Of a stretch of 64,000 nt of DNA, positions 28,420-37,247 are shown piece after piece. Origin of the DNA: Halieaceae bacterium (lineage in GTDB: Bacteria; Pseudomonadota; Gammaproteobacteria; Pseudomonadales; Halieaceae); NCBI GenBank assembly GCA_902631395.1, contig CACOYM010000012.1:1-64000 (forward strand). The letters run 5' to 3'. The notes under the pieces were generated by a model. That model was not told the origin of the DNA, did no database searches, and was given only the letters and a program-made list of their open reading frames with translations. The translations under genes and the position numbers were made by a program. The stretch's first letter is position 1; each line of letters begins with the position of its first letter.

Positions 28420-29460
28420 CTAGTCGCGATGGCCGGCCTGAGCGCGGCCCGCCATCTCATCGCGTTCTTTCATCACCATGAATAGCTCAAGCATCCAAGA
28501 CGCCCTAGCGGAAAAGTTCCGCGGTTGATTTGGATTCCTCCACTCTTCCGTTTTGGGCACAGCGTCGAGCAAGAACTGGTTCTCTGTAGCGCAGGGCTCC
28601 AGCATGCATTCCGGTGCCGCACCGGGCCCACGGATTAAACCGAGAAGGATCCCAAGCTTTCGTGGTAGCGATACGATCGCGCGTTGATGAATCGACTCGT
28701 AACCGTTAAGTGCAACAGTGTGCCCGATCTCGGCATAAAGGCGACGTGCAGCGAGAATGCCTGGCCTGCAACCGCGAGGCAGTTGGCGGATGCCCTCGTC
28801 GGCCAATTCATAGCGTCGCTCGGCTTCTACAAGAATTTGTTGTATTACCTGTGTAAGTTGTGCGCTAGGCGCGGGATTGCATAGGAACCTATCAGGGTCG
28901 ATACCGGCCTCATGGAGGAGGTCATGCGGCAGATATAGCCGCCCGGCGCGGGCATCCTCACCCACGTCCCGGCAGATATTAGTCAGTTGCATGGCCACGC
29001 CTAAATCGGCTGCGCGCGCTAGCGTCGAATGATCTTTAACTCCCATTAGAATCGCCATCATGACGCCAACGGTGCCAGCGACACGGGCGCCGTAGTCACA
29101 GACTTCCGCCAGCGTGTGGTAAACCCGTCCGTCGGTGTCCCACTCAAATCCCTCAAGCAGGGCATCGAGCAGGCCCCTCGGTAATTTGTGGTCGATTACG
29201 ATCTGACTCAGCACCCGATCGATCGGGTAATTTTCAGGTCGGCCATCGTAGATGAAATCGAGTCGCCGATGAAGTGACGTCAGAGCCCGGCGAGGGTCAT
29301 CGCCAAGATCCACTAAATCGTCAGCGATACGGCAGAACGCATAGAGCCCGGATGCCGACTCTCGGACTCCTTGTGGTAAGAAATGAGAGGCGATATAAAA
29401 AGATTTGGAGCCATGGGACAGCAACCGACGACACTCGCTCATGTCGGTATGAGGCGTCAT
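28420..29460 (-). CDS. crtB: Phytoene synthase
   Basis: CrtB condenses two geranylgeranyl diphosphates to phytoene. The 346-residue protein has the two Asp-rich motifs in YAFCRIADDLVDLGDD and LTNICRDVGEDARAGRLYLPHDLL, and the ARVAGTVGVMM block. ATG 29460 (MTPHTDMSECRRLL) is preferred because it matches the family N-terminus; a GTG at 29481 would overlap the crtI stop by 8 nt. The gene lies 13 nt after crtI on the minus strand, the usual crtI-crtB order. Confidence 0.95.
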   Translation of the reverse strand: MTPHTDMSECRRLLSHGSKSFYIASHFLPQGVRESASGLYAFCRIADDLVDLGDDPRRALTSLHRRLDFIYDGRPENYPIDRVLSQIVIDHKLPRGLLDALLEGFEWDTDGRVYHTLAEVCDYGARVAGTVGVMMAILMGVKDHSTLARAADLGVAMQLTNICRDVGEDARAGRLYLPHDLLHEAGIDPDRFLCNPAPSAQLTQVIQQILVEAERRYELADEGIRQLPRGCRPGILAARRLYAEIGHTVALNGYESIHQRAIVSLPRKLGILLGLIRGPGAAPECMLEPCATENQFLLDAVPKTEEWRNPNQPRNFSARASWMLELFMVMKERDEMAGRAQAGHRD

Positions 29461-29473
29461 GATCTGGTGGTCG

Positions 29474-31006
29474 TTACGCACGTTGGGTCGCGGCTGCAGG
29501 GATCAATTGGTCGATCACTTTGGCGGAAGAGATCACTGCGGGCATGCCGGCACCGGGGTGGGTGCCCGCGCCGACGAGGTACAAGCCTTTTATATCCTCA
29601 CTGCGGTTGTGCGGCCTGAACCAAGCACTTTGTGTAATCCGGGGCTCATAGCCAAAGGCGGCCCCCTTGACTGAGTTCAGCCGGTCGTGGAAATCCTGTG
29701 GGGTCAGGAGTCTGGATGTGACGATGCGCTCGCGCAGGCCGGGGAGCATGGTCTCTTCCAATCGTTGGCACATCCGCTCTCTGAACGTCTCGGCATAGGT
29801 GAGCCAATCCACATTTGCGTCTAGGTGTGGCACCGGCGCCAACGCATAAAACGTGTCGCAGCCCTCAGGCGCAAGCGAGGGGTCTGTCTCTGTGGGTCTG
29901 TGCAGGTAGAGGCTAAAGTCATCGGCCAGCACTTTGCGCTTAAAGATGTCGTCTAGGAGACCTTTATAGCGCGGCCCGAGAATGACGGAGTGGTGAGGGA
30001 CATCGTGGTACTGTCCTTTTGTGCCGAAGTACCAGACGAACAATCCGTTTGAAAAATGTGACCGGTCGATTTTGCGATCCGTCCATCTTTTGCGATGCAT
30101 CGGCTTGATCAGGTGTCGGTAGGTCCACGCCGCATCTGCGTTGGAGACCACGATATCGCCGTGCAGTGTTCGGCCATCTGCCAGTTTTACGCCTCGCACC
30201 TTTCCTTTGTTCACCAGAATCTCTTGTACTTCAGCATTGCACTCGATCTTGCCGCCTTGGCTTTCGATCAGTCCGGCCATGCCTTTGACGATGCTACCGG
30301 TGCCGCCCATCGCGGACCACACTCCGAAACGCTGTTCTAAAAACGAGATTAGCGTGTAAACACTGGTGACCGAGAAGGGGTTGCCACCGATTAATAGTGG
30401 GTGAAAGCTCATCGTCATACGAAGCTGTGGGTCACGTATGTAGCGCGAAACTAGTTTGAATACGCTCCGGTCAGCCCGCAGTCGGATTAGCTGCGGCATA
30501 AACTTGAACAGCGCTAGCAATGAGTCAAAAGGTTTGTCGACCAGCCCCTCAAACCCGACCTTGTAGCGATCCTCACTGGCCTTCAGGTAGCGCTCGTAGC
30601 CTGCGACATCGTCAGCGTTGTAGCTTTTTATTTGTTCAATGTTCCGATCCTTGTCGCCGGAGTAATCGAAGACACGTCCATCGTCAAAGCGAATTCGGAA
30701 AAACGGATCCATGGGTCGCAAGTCAATATCATCAGCGAAGGTTTTGCCGCAAAGTTTCCAAAGTTCCTCTAAAAGGAAGGGTGCCGTGACAATCGTGGGG
30801 CCCGCGTCGAAGGTGAAGCCGTCTTGTTGATAGACATAGGCCCGGCCGCCCGGTGCATCGAGCTTTTCCAGCATATGAACCCGATAGCCCTTGGTGCCCA
30901 AGCGAATGGCTGCGGCTAGGCCACCAAAGCCCGTGCCGATTACCAAAGCCGTGGGACGAGTATCCTGCCTTTCGAGTGCCCGGAATGCCGATTCCGCAAT
31001 ATTCAT
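29474..31006 (-). CDS. crtI: Phytoene desaturase
   Basis: CrtI carries out the successive desaturations of phytoene to neurosporene/lycopene, using FAD. The 510-residue protein has the dinucleotide site VIGTGFGGLAAAIRLGTKGYRVHMLEK near the N-terminus, DAPGGRAYVYQQDGFTFDAGPTIVT, and the C-terminal FAD-contact region GLYLVGAGTHPGAGMPAV. Without crtA in the window and with crtC, crtD and crtF present, lycopene to spirilloxanthin is the likely route. The PpsR-type operator lies about 20 bp upstream of the ATG. Confidence 0.96.
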   Translation of the reverse strand: MNIAESAFRALERQDTRPTALVIGTGFGGLAAAIRLGTKGYRVHMLEKLDAPGGRAYVYQQDGFTFDAGPTIVTAPFLLEELWKLCGKTFADDIDLRPMDPFFRIRFDDGRVFDYSGDKDRNIEQIKSYNADDVAGYERYLKASEDRYKVGFEGLVDKPFDSLLALFKFMPQLIRLRADRSVFKLVSRYIRDPQLRMTMSFHPLLIGGNPFSVTSVYTLISFLEQRFGVWSAMGGTGSIVKGMAGLIESQGGKIECNAEVQEILVNKGKVRGVKLADGRTLHGDIVVSNADAAWTYRHLIKPMHRKRWTDRKIDRSHFSNGLFVWYFGTKGQYHDVPHHSVILGPRYKGLLDDIFKRKVLADDFSLYLHRPTETDPSLAPEGCDTFYALAPVPHLDANVDWLTYAETFRERMCQRLEETMLPGLRERIVTSRLLTPQDFHDRLNSVKGAAFGYEPRITQSAWFRPHNRSEDIKGLYLVGAGTHPGAGMPAVISSAKVIDQLIPAAATQRA

Positions 31007-31018
31007 AATTAATAGACA
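31001..31018. promoter_or_regulatory. Degenerate PpsR-type half operator at the crtI start
   Basis: ATTCATAATTAATAGACA keeps the right half (ACA) and A/T-rich core but has ATT where TGT is expected. It is 7 bp from the good copy and overlaps the crtI start codon (31004-31006). It may be a weak second site or chance. Confidence 0.35.
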
Positions 31019-31025
31019 TTTAAAC

Positions 31026-31043
31026 TGTCATATAGAATTGACA
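31026..31043. promoter_or_regulatory. PpsR/CrtJ-type operator upstream of crtI
   Basis: TGTCATATAGAATTGACA fits TGT-N12-ACA and resembles the crtC-crtE copies (TGTCATATA...TTGACA). It sits between bchO and crtI on the minus strand, so it can control crtI-crtB separately from the upstream bchI-bchD-bchO transcript. Confidence 0.85.
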
Positions 31044-31111
31044 GTGTAGCAGTGCTAAGAGGGGGTGGACAGCCTTCTTTTGCAGTGCCTGTGGGCTTAC
31101 ACGCAGGGCGT

Positions 31112-31978
31112 TTAAGCCGCCATGTCTCGAAATATCTTGGCGATGGCCTCAGGGTCCTCTTCATGGGCAAGATGCCCAAGGGCCGGTAGCCGAAAGCACC
31201 GGCCATGTTGCAGATTCGTCGCGACAGATAAGCTCCGCTCAGGAGGAATGGTTTTATCGCCCTCGGCGCCGATTAACCAGATGGGCATTTGCAGTTGTGG
31301 AAGCCGCGCGAGAAGCGGCGGCAAGTCCCAGCCCGCCATCATGCGCAACGTGCCGGAGATGTGGTCCGGGTTGCCCATGAGCGTCTCATAGCAACGCGAC
31401 ATGAGTGGATCGACTGATGAGCCCGTATCCGAGAGCATCGCGGGTGTTGCACGCCATCGTAAAACGGGGGACGCCAGTAATTTCGGTAGCCAGTGATTGT
31501 GGGCCAATAAGCGAGCGGCTTTTGAGAAGATTGGGGCTGCAATTGAGCCGAAGGGGTTAAACGCAGCGTTAATGCCGAGGATTCCCTTGGGTGGAGCAGT
31601 CACCTGCAATGCAAATTGGGTGGCCAATGCCGCACCAGCTGAATGGCCAATGACCCAACGCGGTGAGGCATCAAGCTTCGTCATCAGCGATATCAAGTAG
31701 TCCGCAAACTCGGCTAATCCAACCTGCTCCGGGGCCAGCAGTGCGGAGAAACCTTGCCCGGGCAAATCTGGAACAATAAATCGATATTTGTGCCGTAAGG
31801 CTCTCACAACGCCGTCAAAAGAGTGCCCAGACGCCCCTGCGCCGTGGAGCAACAAGACATCCTCGCCGGTGCCAGAAATCCGAACGTAAAACGGGCCACC
31901 CGGCACATCAATAAATTGGCTGTCATCGGCGCCCGGCCAGAAGGTTGCAGCGGCGCGCCATGTCTCCATTGAGTTCAT
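31112..31978 (-). CDS. bchO: Alpha/beta hydrolase, magnesium chelatase-associated BchO
   Basis: BchO is a conserved photosynthesis-cluster hydrolase whose exact reaction is unknown; it is placed with the magnesium chelatase genes. The 288-residue protein has LLLHGAGASGHSFDGV as the oxyanion region, the nucleophile elbow GHSAGA, a late Asp in IGAEGDKTIPP and the catalytic-type His in PALGHLAHEEDP. ATG 31978 overlaps the bchD stop (ATGA), completing bchI-bchD-bchO. Confidence 0.92.
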   Translation of the reverse strand: MNSMETWRAAATFWPGADDSQFIDVPGGPFYVRISGTGEDVLLLHGAGASGHSFDGVVRALRHKYRFIVPDLPGQGFSALLAPEQVGLAEFADYLISLMTKLDASPRWVIGHSAGAALATQFALQVTAPPKGILGINAAFNPFGSIAAPIFSKAARLLAHNHWLPKLLASPVLRWRATPAMLSDTGSSVDPLMSRCYETLMGNPDHISGTLRMMAGWDLPPLLARLPQLQMPIWLIGAEGDKTIPPERSLSVATNLQHGRCFRLPALGHLAHEEDPEAIAKIFRDMAA

Positions 31979-33720
31979 AGGCTGCTGGCGCGGATAGCCT
32001 TATTCAATGTTTGTGCGTTAGCTTGCGGTAGCGCGATATATTTACCGATCAGGGTCTCGGCGAGTTCACGCGCCCTAGGCTGGGGTCGTTGCGCTGTATC
32101 GATAATCAAACCACTGCTGGAGCTAAGCGCAAGTCTGCGCGCGGCCTCTAATGCATCTCGAGTACCCGCTTCGCGATTGCGTGTGCCGTCCCGGGCGACG
32201 TTAGCAGCACCGTCAGTCAAGATGACATAGTGTGTGGCTGTGCCCTGCTTTGCGGCGCGCTCAGCAATGTCTCGGGTTAGCTCTAGTGCAGCCGCCATGG
32301 GTGTTGCGCCACCGCCTGGCAGAGCGGCTAGGGCCCTCTTCGCGCGCACCAATGATCGGGTGGGTGGGAGCAATAGTTGGGCCGTCTCGTCGCGAAAGGC
32401 GATTAGTGCGACCTGGTCTCGCCGCACATAACAATCTGCGAGCAATAATTCGACAGCTCCCTTGGCCTCCGCCAATCTTTGCATTGCGGCTGAGCCGGAC
32501 GCGTCGACCACGAACAGCGTCAGGGTATCCCTGTGTTGCTGAAAACGTGTGAGATGAATGTCGTCACGACGGATCTCGAGGCTGCGGGACTGCGAGCGGT
32601 CAGCGGTCTCTCGCTTACGCAGCCGTTGCCAGGGTGCCGCGGCGCGCAACGTCGCAAGAATATTAATTCTGCCGCCGCGACGATGGTCTCCACGCATGAC
32701 GCCCGTTGGCCGCCCTCGGTTCTGATGCCGATGCTGCTCGCCGGAACTGCCGGTGCTACTCTGGCGCGTTTTCACTGCACGGGTTTGCAACTGCTCCAAA
32801 AGGCCCTCTGGTAGCTGCGCCATGGCCGCCTCCAGAATCCGTTCCTCGTCCAAAGGTTGTTGTTCTGTAGCAGGCGTTGGCTCTCTATCTTCGCTCTCTG
32901 GTTCCTCGGGCTCCGGTTCGGGGGTTGGTGGCTCGGCAGCCTCGGGTAGCTGTTGTGCGCGCGGTAGCAGGCATAAACGCAATGCGCGGCCGATGTCGTG
33001 CTCAGCAACATTTGTCTCGCCCGCAAGTGCTGCACAGCCCCGTGCAACTTTGACCGCCGAGAGCACGGCCCGGGGAGAGTTAACGCCCAGTGACAGAGCA
33101 AGAGATGCCAATGCAGCTAATTGCTCGTCGGTTAGCTGAACATCGCTCAGTAAAGCGCGGGCCCGCTCGACGTGGTGCGGCATGAAATACTCGTCTTCGA
33201 CATCATGGATACCGACCTCGGTCATATATAGGGTGATCCCCAATCGGTCTGCCAGAGCGCTGTGCAGCCACTCACTCTCGGTCCCCTCGTCTTGTGCAAT
33301 AACTGCCAGTCGAGCAGGTATCTGTGCTTCGATGGCGTCTCTAGCCACTAAAATCTGCCCGTTATCTAAGGCCGAGCAAAGATGATGAACGGTGTTACGA
33401 GGGAGTCTCTCGGCCATGGCAGCGATAATAAGTTGATCGTCACATTCACCGAGTAATCCTGTCTGGGCAATGGGTTTGCCGCGCTGCAATGTGGCGCCCA
33501 GATCGATGCCACCAAGAAGGCGGCCCTCCGAAATATTGGCCGGGATTTTGCGCAGCTGAGGTTGGCCCGACAGCTTATTGAGGCGCTTCAGAAAGTGGTC
33601 TCGGACGGGGCCGGGCGGAGCTCGGAGGTGGATCCCGCCAAGCGGATGGCCGATCAGTGCGAGGAGTGCGGCAGACCACTCGGCATCTGCCCAGAACGAG
33701 TTATCTTCAGTCGCAACCAT
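31975..33720 (-). CDS. bchD: Magnesium chelatase subunit D
   Basis: BchD forms the double-ring complex with BchI in ATP-driven Mg insertion. The 581-residue protein has an N-terminal AAA+-like domain lacking a proper Walker A motif, a Pro/Glu-rich linker (about residues 260-292), and a C-terminal von Willebrand A domain with the MIDAS DASGS (406-410) and GGGATPM. ATG 33720 is chosen; the frame runs 58 codons further upstream but those lie inside bchI. The start overlaps the bchI stop by 14 nt and the stop overlaps bchO by 4 nt. Confidence 0.95.
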   Translation of the reverse strand: MVATEDNSFWADAEWSAALLALIGHPLGGIHLRAPPGPVRDHFLKRLNKLSGQPQLRKIPANISEGRLLGGIDLGATLQRGKPIAQTGLLGECDDQLIIAAMAERLPRNTVHHLCSALDNGQILVARDAIEAQIPARLAVIAQDEGTESEWLHSALADRLGITLYMTEVGIHDVEDEYFMPHHVERARALLSDVQLTDEQLAALASLALSLGVNSPRAVLSAVKVARGCAALAGETNVAEHDIGRALRLCLLPRAQQLPEAAEPPTPEPEPEEPESEDREPTPATEQQPLDEERILEAAMAQLPEGLLEQLQTRAVKTRQSSTGSSGEQHRHQNRGRPTGVMRGDHRRGGRINILATLRAAAPWQRLRKRETADRSQSRSLEIRRDDIHLTRFQQHRDTLTLFVVDASGSAAMQRLAEAKGAVELLLADCYVRRDQVALIAFRDETAQLLLPPTRSLVRAKRALAALPGGGATPMAAALELTRDIAERAAKQGTATHYVILTDGAANVARDGTRNREAGTRDALEAARRLALSSSSGLIIDTAQRPQPRARELAETLIGKYIALPQANAQTLNKAIRASSL

Positions 33721-34750
33721 TCTCGATAGCACCATCGAAGAGCTCATTGATGACGCGCTCGACGCGAATGTCAGCACTAGAATCGTCAAGCGGGTCACGG
33801 CGTAGCCGGTGTCGGAGCACTGACGAGGCAATCGCACGAAGATGCGCGAGAGTTGCCGAATTGGCGCCTTCGAGGGCAGCAAGGGCCCGCGCACTGCGCA
33901 CTAGGGTCAGTTCTCCACGCAGTCCGTCTGTACCGAGGGCGAGGCATAAACTGGCCGCAGTCTCAAGTATCTCGGCAGGTGTATCGATGGCGTCGAGCGC
34001 GGACCGCGCGACTTCAATTTTTTTGCGCAGCGTGCGCTCTTTACGCGACCATTTCTTGCGGAAGGCTGCGCGATCCTGATCAAACGCCTCCCGCAGGCGG
34101 ATGATGTCCACGCGCGTTGCCACGTCAGTGGGCGTACGCACATCAACTGAGAGGCCGAATCGATCCTGAAGTTGGGGCCTCAGTTCGCCTTCCTCAGGGT
34201 TGCCACTGCCGACCAGAACAAAGCGGGCAGGGTGTCTGACGCTAAGTCCCTCGCGTTCCACCACGTTCACACCTGATGCAGCGACGTCTAGCAGCGCATC
34301 GACAATATGGTCCTCGAGTAGATTGACTTCATCAACGTACAAGAAGCCTCGATTCGCCTGCGCCAGCAGACCAGGTTGAAACGCTTTTTCGCCGTTGACT
34401 AGCGCGCGTTCGATATCAAGTGCGCCGACGACGCGATCCTCGGTGGACCCCAGAGGTAGATCGACAACAGGGATGGTGACGGTTGCGGAGTCGAGCGTGT
34501 CTTTGGCTTTGGCGCATTGATCGCAAAGCTCAGATCGGGGGGCATGTGGATCGCATTTGTAGACGCAGTCGCGAACTACATCAATTTTTGGTAGCAGGGC
34601 GGCGAGTGCGCGAATGGTTGTGGATTTTCCGGTGCCGCGCTCACCCATCACCAGTACGCCACCTATGCCAGGGTCCACTGCAGCAATGGTCAACGCCCTG
34701 CGCATGTCGTCTTGTCCGACGATGGCGGTAAACGGATAAGCGATGGTCAT
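33707..34750 (-). CDS. bchI: Magnesium chelatase ATPase subunit I
   Basis: BchI is the AAA+ ATPase of magnesium chelatase. The 347-residue protein has YPFTAIVGQDDM at the N-terminus, Walker A GERGTGKST (36-44), Walker B FLYVDEVNLLEDH, and the sensor block VGSGNPEEGELRPQLQDRFGLSV. ATG 34750 is preferred; nine further in-frame codons upstream do not resemble the family. It is the first gene of bchI-bchD-bchO and faces a divergent hydrolase gene. Confidence 0.97.
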   Translation of the reverse strand: MTIAYPFTAIVGQDDMRRALTIAAVDPGIGGVLVMGERGTGKSTTIRALAALLPKIDVVRDCVYKCDPHAPRSELCDQCAKAKDTLDSATVTIPVVDLPLGSTEDRVVGALDIERALVNGEKAFQPGLLAQANRGFLYVDEVNLLEDHIVDALLDVAASGVNVVEREGLSVRHPARFVLVGSGNPEEGELRPQLQDRFGLSVDVRTPTDVATRVDIIRLREAFDQDRAAFRKKWSRKERTLRKKIEVARSALDAIDTPAEILETAASLCLALGTDGLRGELTLVRSARALAALEGANSATLAHLRAIASSVLRHRLRRDPLDDSSADIRVERVINELFDGAIENGCD

Positions 34751-34877
34751 TGAGGCCCCCTGTCTGACCCTTGCCACTTGAACCGTGGAGCCCCAGTTTT
34801 TTACGAAACAGGGCTACCCGTCCGGGCGTCAGACAACTTATACTAATTAAGTGTCAAATGTAATTGATGGTTATACC

Positions 34878-35804
34878 ATGGCTAAGCTGCTGATGCCTGC
34901 TTTGGACGCGGAACAATTTTCGTTTCCGCTCAATGGTGGAATCACCCTTCGAGGCTATCGGGGAGAGGTCAGCGAGGGAACGCCATTGTTGCTGCTGCAT
35001 AGTGTAAATGCCGCACCCAGCGCGATGGAGATGCGTCCCCTATTCGAATACTACCGTGACAAGCGGCCTGTTTTGGCGCCTGACTTACCTGGTTTTGGAA
35101 TTTCTGATAGGCCCAATGTCCCCTATTGTAGAGACATGTACGCGCGTTGGTTGGCTGAGTGGATAGGCAGTCTGGACGCGCCCGCCGACATAGTGGTGTT
35201 GTCGCTGACAGGCGAGTTTGTCGCGCGAGCGATCCTTGAGCAAGGCCTCGAGGTCAAAAGTCTCAGTCTCATTTCGCCGACGGGTATGGGTCTGCGTACG
35301 CCTCCCGCTGCACCTAATGGGTCTCGAATTGATCGCCTCCTGACCTCTAGTTGGGTAGGTCGTCCACTGTTTAATATGCTTACCAGCAGAATTAGTATCC
35401 GCTGGTTCCTAGGGAAGGGATTTGTGGGGGCGACCCCTGAGCATCTGCTGCGATATGCCAAAGAGACAACTCGCCATCCTGATGCGCATCATGCGCCGCT
35501 CAAATTTTTAACCTTCAGTCTTTTCACCGAGCAGGCCGTATCCCGGTTATATAGCCGGCTAAAGTTGCCGTGCCTAGTGCTATACGATCGCGATCCCAAC
35601 ATCAGCTTTGAGCGTCTGACCGAGCTGACCGAGGTGCACAGCAACTGGGCCGCGAAACAGTTATCTCCCAGTCTTGGCCTCCCGCATTGGGAGTTGACAT
35701 CAGAGACGATCGCGGCGCTGGAGGACTTCTGGACCCCGCCGGATCAGGGTGCGATGCGCTCAGGTCAAATCCGAGAGCACGGCGCACGCCGCGAGTCGGC
35801 CTGA
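34878..35804 (+). CDS. Alpha/beta hydrolase with a modified nucleophile elbow
   Basis: A 308-residue alpha/beta-hydrolase fold protein: LLLLHSVNAAPSAMEMRPLFEYY, PVLAPDLPGFGISDRP, the elbow VLSLTGEF and a late YDRDPNIS/LPHWEL pair for the acid and His. The nucleophile position S109 is kept, but both glycines of GxSxG are lost (V-L-S-L-T). Activity is therefore uncertain. ATG 34878 is preferred; GTG 34851 would add nine residues. It is transcribed away from bchI and its end overlaps convergent crtD by 45 nt. The location suggests a pigment or lipid-related role, but none can be assigned. Confidence 0.75.
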   Translation: MAKLLMPALDAEQFSFPLNGGITLRGYRGEVSEGTPLLLLHSVNAAPSAMEMRPLFEYYRDKRPVLAPDLPGFGISDRPNVPYCRDMYARWLAEWIGSLDAPADIVVLSLTGEFVARAILEQGLEVKSLSLISPTGMGLRTPPAAPNGSRIDRLLTSSWVGRPLFNMLTSRISIRWFLGKGFVGATPEHLLRYAKETTRHPDAHHAPLKFLTFSLFTEQAVSRLYSRLKLPCLVLYDRDPNISFERLTELTEVHSNWAAKQLSPSLGLPHWELTSETIAALEDFWTPPDQGAMRSGQIREHGARRESA

Positions 35805-37247
35805 TAAGGTTGCCATAGGCACCCCGGGGCCAGGATGAACACTCCCGCCGGACAAGTAGAGCCCCTTTAAACGGCTTTTCGCGCCGGGTCTCGTAAAACT
35901 GGACCAAAGTCCATGTGAGGCACCGCCATAGAGTGAGCCCCCAGTGCCGGGGAAACGCCCGTGCCAGTCATTGGGGGTGGTGCTGACGCAATCATCGTCC
36001 TTAAACTGGACGCTAAGCCCGCAGCGGTCTAGCACGGCCAATGCGTTGTCCCGCGTTCTCAGCACGTCACTGCCGGACCAGGTTTGGCGATCGCCATCTG
36101 CGGGTGCATTTACCAACATGAGTAACCGTTCTGATCCGTTGAACGAGCCGTTTGGGCCACGATCCTGAGCGCAGAGGTACACGGTGGGTTTTTCGGGAAC
36201 GTGCCTTTCGCGAAATATGGCGCTGAATTCGCTGGGATAATCTGACTCGAAAAACACGTTGTGATGATCCAGTTGGAAGCCCGCGGTACTGCCTTTGATG
36301 CACCAGGTCAGGGCAGATAAAGCTCGGTCCTGATGGGCTCGGGGTTTCACCGCGCGCATCGCTTCCGCACCAAGTTGCCCTCTGGCAAGTGCCTCTGTGT
36401 CCCCATTGAAAACTACGACGTCGGAGGGAAGCGAGGTGCCGTCTTCGAGGCGAACGCCGCAGGCTTTGTTGCGTTTTACGAGGATCTCGCTGACATGCGT
36501 ATTGAGATGCAGGTCCACGCCGAGTTCGCGCGCGAACTCTGACATGACATTGGCTAATCGATGCATGCCACCGTCGACCAGCCAAACACCCTCAAGCTCG
36601 ACGTGGGCAATCAACATCAGTGTGGCAGGTGTGGCTAGCGGCGATGATCCGACGTAAGTGGCGTAGCGTGCGAAGAGCTGTCTGAGACGCTCATCTGAAA
36701 AAAAGCGTCCCAGTGCGCGCCAGAGATTTGGAGCGGGTCGCGCTGCCATCAAAGAGCTTGGGTGATGACGCCTCAAGACGCGGCCTACTAAGGTTACTGG
36801 ATCTGGTTTCGATGCCTTCATGAAGGTATCGGACAGAGTCTCGTGAATGCGCGCACTGTGCTCATAGAAGCGCTCAAATCCCTGTGCGTCATCACGACCC
36901 GCAAACATCTCTATGGACTTGCGAGATCGCTCTGCGTCGGGGTATAGGTCCAGCTGTCCGCCGTCCGTCCAAGCGTGGCGCGCAATGATTGGGCTCTCTA
37001 GAAGTGTGATTCGCTCGCTGAGACAAGCGCCCGCGTCGGCAAAGAGTCCTTCAAAGATCGAGCGCATCGTCAGAACTGTAGGGCCGCCGTCTACCGCTTT
37101 ATCGTCGACCTCGCGGGCGTGCATCTTGCCCCCCGGTGCAGGACCGCGCTCAAGGAGCGTGACGCGGAATCCGGTCCGCGCGAGATCGATGCTGGTAGCC
37201 AACCCTCCGGCTCCAGCCCCGACTACAATGGCGTGACGATCCGTCAT
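35760..37247 (-). CDS. crtD: 1-hydroxycarotenoid 3,4-desaturase (methoxyneurosporene dehydrogenase)
   Basis: CrtD introduces the 3,4 double bond into 1-hydroxy/1-methoxy carotenoids, an essential step to spirilloxanthin. The 495-residue CrtI-family flavoprotein has VVGAGAGGLATSIDLARTGFRVTLLERGPAPGGKM, DGGPTVLTM in place of the CrtI DAGPTIVT block, and GLYLSGGSVHPGPGVPM at the C-terminus. ATG 37247 overlaps the stop of the upstream membrane protein gene (ATGA), so they are co-transcribed. The DGGPTV and GGSVHPG variants are typical of CrtD rather than CrtI. Confidence 0.92.
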   Translation of the reverse strand: MTDRHAIVVGAGAGGLATSIDLARTGFRVTLLERGPAPGGKMHAREVDDKAVDGGPTVLTMRSIFEGLFADAGACLSERITLLESPIIARHAWTDGGQLDLYPDAERSRKSIEMFAGRDDAQGFERFYEHSARIHETLSDTFMKASKPDPVTLVGRVLRRHHPSSLMAARPAPNLWRALGRFFSDERLRQLFARYATYVGSSPLATPATLMLIAHVELEGVWLVDGGMHRLANVMSEFARELGVDLHLNTHVSEILVKRNKACGVRLEDGTSLPSDVVVFNGDTEALARGQLGAEAMRAVKPRAHQDRALSALTWCIKGSTAGFQLDHHNVFFESDYPSEFSAIFRERHVPEKPTVYLCAQDRGPNGSFNGSERLLMLVNAPADGDRQTWSGSDVLRTRDNALAVLDRCGLSVQFKDDDCVSTTPNDWHGRFPGTGGSLYGGASHGLWSSFTRPGAKSRLKGLYLSGGSVHPGPGVPMATLSGRLAACAVLSDLT

